This document shows positions 57,410 to 64,000 of a stretch of 64,000 bases of DNA, in pieces. A program made the position numbers and the translations under genes. Positions within the stretch are counted from its first letter, which is position 1. Every line of letters begins with the position of its first letter. This DNA comes from Apoderus coryli (Eukaryota > Arthropoda > Insecta > Coleoptera > Attelabidae), in NCBI GenBank assembly GCA_911728435.2, contig OU452207.1, positions 15,091,682 through 15,155,681 on the forward strand, in the 5' to 3' direction. The notes beneath the pieces are model-generated. The model ran no database searches and was not told where the DNA came from. It saw nothing but the letters and a program-made list of their open reading frames with translations.

Positions 57410-60032
57410 TCAGAGTTGACTCCTCGGTCTCCGGTACCGCCTGGCACCGTCTTCTACGTTGTAGTTGACTGCTTCGCGAATCAGTGGGTTTGCATGGGTC
57501 TCTGCCATTGCAAAGACCTTCTGGGCTCTCAACCTCATGACGTCCCTGAGGGCGTCGAGTTTGAGGTCCCTTCGGATCTGTGCGTTTGACACAAACCAGG
57601 GTGCACCCACTGCCATCCTTCTTGCCTTGTTCTCCGTGGCCTCCAATCGTTTCAGGTACGATGGTGCCGCGTATCCCCATGCTGAACTGGCATAGGTCAA
57701 GGCAGGTCGCACGACTGCCTTAACCATTTGGAGCTTGACCTGCAAGGGTATCTTGCTCCTTCTGCAGATCATCGGGTAGAGCTTCGAAATGATGCCTTTG
57801 GCATTCGCGATGCTCTTCTCGATGTGCGGTCTCCATGACAGGGATCTGTCCAAAGTTACCCCCAGGTACTTTGCAGTGTCCTGCCATTGTATTGCATGTC
57901 AGTACCCTCGATGTTGACGAAGTCGTCGGGGTGCACTTGTCTTCTTCTGATGAGGAGCGCGGTGCTCTTCTCGGCATTAATCTTGGTCTTCCACCTGGTG
58001 CACCATTCGGTGAAGTTGTCCGCTGCTCGCTGCAGGTATCTTGTCACCAATTCCGCACTGCGACTGCGGGCAATCAGGGCGGTGTCGTCTGCGTAGAGTG
58101 CCAAGGTGTTCTGGTCTGTCCTTGGGATGTCGCTGGTAAAGATGGAGAAAAGATGGGGGATAGTACAGACCCCTGCGGCGCGCCGGCCTTCAGGGTCCGT
58201 GATTCCGAGATCTCCTTCCCTATCCTGACACGAATCTGCCTGTCCTGTAGGTAGGAGTCTGCTAGCTTGATCATCGCTGGTGGGTATCCTAATGTGTGCA
58301 TCTTATAGATGAGTCCTTCCTGCCAGACCCTGTCGAAGGCTCTGGCCACATCCAGAAATACGATTCCCGTGACCTGGCGCCAGTTTAGTCCTTGTGCTGC
58401 ATGCTCAACAAGTCTTAGCAGTTGCAACTCCGTGTTGTGATTAGCTCTGAACCCAAACTGCTCGTCGGGGATTACTTCCAGTTCATCCGAGAACTCGCGT
58501 AGTCGCCAGAGGATAATTCGTTCTGCTATCTTGGACAGGGCGTTCAGTAAACTGATGGGCCTGTAGTTCTGAGGGAACTTCAGGTCCTTACCCTGCTTAA
58601 GTAGCATCACTACTATAGCCTCTTTCCACTTCGCAGGGAAGTGTCCCAGTCGTAACATGCCGTTGATGATGGTCGCAATTCCTGCAATGCCCTTCCGCGG
58701 CAACAGTTTTAGCGCCTTGTTGCTAATTCCGTCGGGGCCTGGTGCCTTCTTTATCTTCAGGTGATGGATTATGCTCCGTATTTCTTCTGTGGTTGCTGGT
58801 CTTAGTGGCTCTCCTTCCATGTCCTGCCGCCTGACCTGTCTAACAAACCTGTGGGCCTCGTCCTCTAGCTCCTCGTCGTCGTCAGAATGTATATTCTCCC
58901 TACACTCCCTTTCAAGGCAGTCAGCAAATGCCTCAGCCTGCCGTGTAGACGATCCTGCCTCTTTCCTCATGAATGGGGGGTACCTGAGGATTCGTGGCCC
59001 GCAGGGCTTTCATCATTTTCCATGCGCTACCGTCCTTAGTGTTTAGATCTTCTAGATTTCTTTCCCACGATGTTCCCGTAATCTCAGCTTCACTTCCGCG
59101 TTGAGTCTGTTGAGATTTGCTCTGTCTTCAGGGGCTAAGGTCATCCTGTATCTTCTCCGGGCTCGATTCTTCTCCTGAATCTTCGCTCTGATTGCAGCAG
59201 GGATGTCTTTCGCGAATTGCAGAAAGTCTCTTTTCCTCCTTTGGGAGAAGGTGCAGTCTCGCAGGGCTTCTTGAATGCTGCGTTCAAGTTGCAAAACCGC
59301 GCTGTCCAGCTCCTCTGGCATTGTGATCCTTGGAACGTTGCCATATGTCCTGCAAAATTGTTCCGGGAACCGCTTTCAGTTGGTCCTGTGTTCCATGTAG
59401 GTGTCTTCGTCCAGTGTTCCGTCTCCGAGTTGTAGTAACACCGGGCTATGGTCAGAGGATCCTTCATTTAGCGTTATTACATACGGTGCAGTGATATTTT
59501 TGAGCACTGCGACGTCCAGGACGTCAGGGCGTGAGCCACGACTGTCGATGTGCGTCGGAGTGACCGGCCCTATCACTACAGCGTCCCACTCTGGTGACTT
59601 GCAATTCAGATCCCCCAACACCACCGTGGATGCCCTGCCTCCGATTAGTGTTTCAACGTCCTCTTCAAGCAGGGGATTCCTAGGTGATCTGTAGGCGGAT
59701 ATGAATCTAACAAGTCCGCGAGTTGTCTGCACTGCAATAGCTGTTGACTCGATGCTCTGCATATCCAGGTTAGGTAGCGCATGATGCTGTATGTTCCTTT
59801 TGATGGCTATAGCCGTTCCGCCCCCATGTCTGTCCCTGTCGGTCCTGTAGAGGTGGTATCCGTGGATTTTCGTCCGCTTCGTGACGGCCAGCTTTGTTTC
59901 CTGTAAAGCTAATATGTCGATGTTGTTCCTTGCAAGGATGTCTTCCAGCTCGATCTTCTTGTTCTGAAAACTATTAATGTTATAGGTTAATAGGGACAGA
60001 GTACTTGGTACTCTAAGAGGGGCGTTATCCAT
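57410..60032 (-). pseudogene. LINE-7 ORF2: endonuclease and RT, multiple frameshifts
   Basis: Pieces in order on the minus strand: 60032-59376 endonuclease (LLTYNINSFQNKKIELE, LALQETKL, VLGDLNCK, NEGSSDHSPV); 59321-59052 linker; 58970-58074 RT (KKAPGPDGIS, FPQNYRPISLL, EQFGFRANHNT, FLDVARAFDRVW, GAPQGSVLSPI); 58104-57856 with LYADDTALIAR; 57853-57410 thumb (LSWRPHIEKSI, LTYASSAWG). The jockey clade is suggested by these blocks and by the gag-like ORF1. At least four frame changes separate the pieces. Confidence 0.85.
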
Positions 60033-61451
60033 TAATTAGTGCTGGGGCAGGATTTCATCATAACCGACATACTCGCGTACATCTGTTGGAATTTCTGCAT
60101 GAATTCCCTTGCTTTAGCCGGGTCCATCAGTTCCACATCTGGCTGTGGGCTGCTGGCGACCTGTTCTGGGGCTTTCTGCTTCAGGACGCTGCTGAAGCTT
60201 CTAGAGTTTGTTACGGCCGTGGCTGGTGCCTGTCTCACTATCTGCTTCCTGGGTTGAGGCGCCTTTGGACAACCCCCGTAGCTGGCTACGTGTGGCCCCT
60301 TGCAGTTTGCGCACTGCACAGGAGCGTCGTCGGCCATGTCGCATTCTCGCGACCAATGGTTTCCACTGCACTTAACGCAGACATTTGCGAGAGTACACCT
60401 ACTCTGTGCATGCCCATATTGCTGGCATCGGAAGCATTGTGTCGGCCTCTCTGGCTTGCTTTTTGCCACGACCTTCACAACCAGTCCAAGGAACCGGTTG
60501 AGGCCGTAAATTGACTTCTCTTCCCGAGGAACCACCACGGCTATCATCGGGAGGGCGATCCTTTCTCGCCCTTTAGTCATTCGCGCGACGCGAATAGGAT
60601 GGAATCCTTGCTCCTGCAATTCTTCCTTCACCTGTTCCTCCTTAATTGACTGCTCTACTCCACGTATTACTACGTGAAGGGACCTCTCCTCCGGGAGCTG
60701 GTAGGTATAATACCCTAGCCCTTCCTGGTTGAGGAATTTAACCATTCCCCTAAAAGAATCCGGGTTGGATGGTTGCACCCGGATGCCGTCTTTAATGACG
60801 CGTGCGCCATTGTGGGCCAGTTTCAAGGCCGCAAATCGTCCGTTTATTTGGACCCACTTTGTGGAGTCCCTGATAATGATCGGGGGAGTTCCGGATTTCC
60901 TGACGTCCGTCTGAGGGGGGCCTGCTTGTCCTTGAGGTTGGGGCTTGGGCTTTAAGGTTACCGCTACTTTTATCTGGGGAGGGTTCGCAGCTGCCATCTT
61001 TTGGATGGGGGCCGCCAGTGGCTTTTGGGGGAGGGTCGCTACTGGCTCCTTTTGGGTTGGTGGCGTCGGTGACTTTTGGGGGGGGGGGGGGAGACACGCC
61101 CGTCCGGGGTTTCTTTAGTGGAGGAAACGCTTCCGGGGTTGCCGTAGTCTTTTTCCTGGAACTTCTCTGCGTCGTCCACTGTTCTTCTTCCTCTTTGTCC
61201 ATTACCTCCGTGTCCATGGCGACTTCTACTGTCGCTGGTTTTAGCCTCATTTGGAGGCTGTGGACCTCCGCTCTCAGTTTGAGCATTTCTCTGCTCATAC
61301 CTTTGCTGTCATTCACCTGCTTTCTTAACCCTTCTACTAGCTCCCGCAGACTGATTACTTCCTCCTGCAGCAACTTGTTTTGGTGACGCAAGTCCTTCTT
61401 ACTTGCATCCTTGCCATCATGGGGCGACGCTCCCGAGTCACGTCTACCCAT
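60032..61451 (-). pseudogene. LINE-7 ORF1: gag-like protein with zinc knuckles, one frameshift
   Basis: ATG at 61451. A coiled coil (about residues 20-75, LLQEEVISLRELVEGLRKQV) is followed by a Pro/Lys-rich region and a frame change near 61000. The second frame (60997-60032) has the PRE_C2HC-type domain (GYYTYQLPEERSLHVVIRG, EELQEQGFHPIRVARM) and three CCHC-type knuckles (CFRCQQYGHAQSRC, CVKCSGNHWSREC, CANCKGPHVASYGGC). This is the jockey-type nucleocapsid, binding element RNA. The stop overlaps the ORF2 start as TAATG. Confidence 0.82.
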
Positions 61452-61716
61452 GCTCCTATGATTTTTAAAGAAAAAATTAGAAAAAACAACTGCTTATTTG
61501 TCTACACACGAGGTGCATCAAAAAGCAACACACACTGTTTGTCTAGACAAGCAATAGAATCACCTATACAATAACACACTACACACAATATTATATCTAC
61601 GCGCTAAGAAGCACATAAACAAGCACTGCACACAATTATATATCTATAAACTAAAAAGCATATAGATATTATCAACACAACACAAAATCACTTAACGCTG
61701 GATCGCTCTCTGTAAA

Positions 61717-61752
61717 CACGTCTGCACTCTACAACTCACTGTGATCGAATGA
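61717..61752 (-). promoter_or_regulatory. Internal Pol II promoter of LINE-7 (Inr and DPE)
   Basis: On the minus strand the element begins TCATTC (61752-61747), an initiator with A+1 at 61750. AGACGTG begins exactly at +28 (61723-61717), matching the downstream promoter element RGWYV with the spacing known from jockey-type promoters. This lets the element start transcription at its own first bases. Confidence 0.72.
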
Positions 61753-61763
61753 GGTACCAGTTT

Positions 61764-62240
61764 AAATTTAACTTGGTATACGAGTATATATATTGTTTAA
61801 ATGACTGAGGAGCTCTGTAGCGCGTGTGCTTACTCGACAACGTACATAGCAAATTTAAAGCGCCATTTTACGGTTTTGAGAAAATTAACGTTAAAGATTT
61901 CACAGTTTCAAAAATCGTTATTTAAATATTTTTGACTTTTGTTAAATTTATTATTAGGAACTGTGATTAAATTAAATATGGAAAAGCTAGATTAATCGAT
62001 TTATCTTGTTTTTGTATGGCGCTTGGTTTTTTTTAGTTAAAATTATAAAAATGTATGTGGATCTTTTTAAATGAAACAACTTTGTGAACATGGATCATTT
62101 TATATTAACAGAAAATAATAACGATTTGCTGTGACAAAAAATAAAAATTAAATGCATACCGTTCGGCTGCCATAAAAACTTGCATCTAAATAGAATAACA
62201 TCGCACAAATAAATTATTTTTTTTTGTACCATGCAATTTT
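61764..62240. other. AT-rich spacer
   Basis: No gene or repeat end recognised. Confidence 0.4.
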
Positions 62241-62633
62241 TAATCTTCATCGCCCTTCTTCTTGAGTTTCAATCTCAAAGTTTATTTTCTCTCCGAAACC
62301 TTCCAGGTCATCTTCAAAGTCCGCACCTCTTAAATTTCTATAAACATATTTAACATCATTTGGGATAAAGGTCATCAGAGTTTTAAGATCAGCTATTTTT
62401 TTGAGACCATGTTTTTCCATCGGGATATAGAGGAAAGAGTTTGGGGCAAAAAAATTATCATTACTAACCGAGGGCCGACCTTTTACAACCTTCTTTATGT
62501 TAATTTCTTTGTGTATTGATTGTGGATGATCTTTTTTAACCATTATTACTCTAGCCTTAAGCCAACTCATTTTTTGGTTGTTTATATCTGTTTTTCTGTT
62601 GGTTATGAATTTTTCGATTTCTGAGGTTCCAAA

Positions 62634-62816
62634 CATTATTCGTCATTTTGCAGTTTCTTTGAGCGATTTTCTAGGACATGCTTAAATTCTTCGACATTAT
62701 TCGTCATTTTGCAGTCTCTTTGAGCGATTTTCTAGGACATGCTTAAATTCTTCGACATTATTCGTCATTTTGCAGTCTCTTTGAGCGATTTTCTAGGACA
62801 TGCTTAAATTCTTCGA
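62634..62816. repeat. 61-bp direct tandem repeat, three copies
   Basis: The unit from ATTATTCGTCATTTTGCAGT to CTTAAATTCTTCGAC occurs three times head to tail with almost no differences (TTTCTT/TCTCTT and the last base). It lies inside the DUF7869-type gene and, as 61 is not divisible by three, breaks the frame. Confidence 0.95.
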
Positions 62817-63009
62817 GTGGTATACTCGTATCAGCTTTTTGCGAGCCCTTTCAATGTGCCCAAAATCCGAATCATTAATTAGGCAGCTACGACCCGGAAT
62901 TAAATATTTAAAGTAAATAGTTTTTAAAGAAATGGGGGTTTCTAAAGCAGCTTCTAGCAGCAAAACAATTTTTATATTTCGGATTTGCCCCCCGCACGAA
63001 TCTGACCAG

Positions 63010-63087
63010 AAAACGTGTTGATAATTACTTGGCCCAGGAAAAAGATTTGAATCTTTTTCCTGGGCCAAGTAATTATCAACACGTTTT
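63010..63087. repeat. Perfect 78-bp palindrome (38-bp arms, TG centre)
   Basis: Left arm AAAACGTGTTGATAATTACT... is exactly the reverse complement of the right arm, with only TG between. It lies inside the DUF7869-type frame, which stays open through it (26 codons). Confidence 0.95.
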
Positions 63088-63150
63088 ATTAAGCAGGGGC
63101 CTAGTTCCTGCGCTACATGACCAGCTATAGCTTCTGCCCATATAAAGTAA

Positions 63151-64000
63151 TATTGTCACACCCGGTATATTGTAACAATAGCAGCATCCGGCCAAAATAA
63201 GTATTTTCGCTGATTAATAATTTATAAAAGTTCATCACTCCAACATCGGTATTTGATCTACTAAATATGTAACAAAATAGAACAGCCACTGACGTTAAAG
63301 CATATGTGTTATCTCACCCTAGATATACACAACCACAAATATACAAAATTTGCTGAGTGACATTTTTCCACAAAAAACTGTACAACGCCAGGAATAGACA
63401 ATTTGATTGGTGGACATTCGAAAGAGTGGAAAAAAAAATAATTTATAAATATTGGTACAACAGGAAGTTACAGAAGGATTTTTATTTGCGCTTCTGTGTA
63501 GTAAAATTTCATGATAGTGGTTGGAGATTTGACAGCTAGCAGCATGAAGTCTCCCTTGAAAAACTCTCTTTTTTTGGAGTCTCTCCAACTTAGGCGACGT
63601 AAACTTCGACAAAAAGCACGATCCTCCTTCCTAAAAACAAAATTGAGATAAAGACGGATATAACTATTTTGAAGTTCCCCAAGACGATTAGGATCATTTC
63701 CAGATGGAAGTCTGTATGTATATGTGTCTGTATGTATTCTTCCACGATAACACCTAACCGCAGCAATTGAGCTAAATTTTGTAATATGAGTTTGGGCCAG
63801 TCCTACGATGAAGCCATTAGATTTTGGTTGTGTTAGGGTCGATCAAATACCCTGTACATTCATATTTTATTATTATTAAGAAATACCAGTTCACGTCGTT
63901 AAGTTTTGTCAAGAATACTTAATTTGTCATTTCGTTAATAAAGTTCATTTACATTAAAGTTTAACTATATTTTCATAAATACAAACAGTAGTTAACAGTG
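63151..64000. other. Unannotated end of window
   Basis: Open frames at 63319-63612 show no family motif. A TGTATGTATATGTGTCTGTATGT repeat-like patch lies at about 63712. Nothing else supported. Confidence 0.4.

Larger units (their letters stand above)
57091..61752 (-). mobile_element. LINE-7: full-length jockey-like LINE
   Basis: Reversed orientation: poly(A) tail (T run 57088-57102), RT, endonuclease, ORF1, 5' leader. The 11-bp duplication GGTACCAGTTT lies at 57080-57090 and 61753-61763. It is visibly richer in G+C than its surroundings. The 5' end carries a core promoter (see 61717-61752), so it seems complete at the 5' end. Several frameshifts disable ORF2. Confidence 0.88.
62247..63150 (-). 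pseudogene. Second DUF7869-type gene, rearranged
   Basis: Minus strand from about 63150: FIWAEAIAGHVAQELGPCLIKRV, then a stretch encoded by a perfect palindrome, HVFWSDSCGGQIRNIKI, YLIPGRSCLINDSDFGHIERA. Then, after a frame change near 62820, LEEFKHVLENRSKRLQNDE, tandemly triplicated DNA, and the C-terminal frame 62636-62247 (SWLKARVIMVKK, GRPSVSNDNFF, LKTLMTFIPNDV). Motif order equals that of the copy at 6350-7217 (SDSCGGQ versus GDNCGGQ; NDSDFGHIE versus CDQD). Upstream parts (CFDLQKTL region) are absent. Confidence 0.65.

Noticed and set aside
1..64000. CRISPR arrays, bacterial operons, riboswitches
   Set aside because: Introns, LTR/LINE elements and a Pol III tRNA show eukaryotic nuclear DNA; the only regular direct repeats are the 61-bp triplication and simple repeats.

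Overview
This is a stretch of insect-like nuclear DNA packed with transposons. The sequence is AT-rich, has spliced transposase genes, carries one eukaryotic tRNA-Asn, and is filled by families typical of arthropods: BEL/Pao and Ty3/gypsy LTR elements, jockey- and CR1-like LINEs, pogo, mariner, PIF/Harbinger and DUF4817-type DNA transposons. I cannot name the species; a hemipteran or beetle would fit. Almost every recognisable coding segment belongs to a mobile element. The host-like exceptions are the tRNA-Asn gene (26652-26725) and one terminal exon of a C2H2 zinc-finger gene (40042-40208).

Layout. 1-471: tail of a gypsy element and its 3' LTR. 1471-3882: DNA transposon with long terminal inverted repeats, CACAG ends, a TAA duplication and an intact DDE-like protein. 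5070-6275: copy A of an unclassified repeat that reappears inverted at 46905-48235 and 49140-50210. 6350-7217: broken DUF7869-type gene joined directly to gypsy-1 (minus strand, 7207-11650). 11655-20045: LINE-1, split by a BEL/Pao element (12552-18708). 20043-22797: decayed gypsy-2. 22798-25748: intact pogo-like element. 27031-31256: LINE-2, followed by a foldback repeat. 32230-39600: LINE-5 (minus) split by LINE-4 (plus). 41571-46612: three nested DNA transposons. 50640-56400: a LINE with an inverted 5' half, split by gypsy-3. 57091-61752: a full-length, GC-richer jockey-like LINE with a readable internal promoter. 62247-63150: a second DUF7869-type gene containing a tandem triplication and a perfect palindrome.

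The most unusual object is the BEL/Pao element. Its two 603-bp LTRs differ at only about three positions and are bracketed by the 5-bp duplication AATCT. Between them, an N-terminal gag fragment is followed not by the rest of gag, protease and most of reverse transcriptase, but by a roughly 1.4-kb GC-richer gene that looks like the coat protein of a double-stranded RNA virus (partitivirus-like, by my reading). BEL pol then resumes near the end of RT and runs through RNase H and integrase. The simplest reading is a retrotransposon that copied a viral RNA by template switching and was then integrated as one unit. The other notable signal is a compact hammerhead ribozyme motif (49617-49655, minus strand) in a Penelope/retrozyme-like insertion.

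None of the LTR elements looks autonomous: each has frameshifts, stops or internal deletions. The pogo-like and CACAG-ended elements each keep a long open transposase frame and could be recently active.
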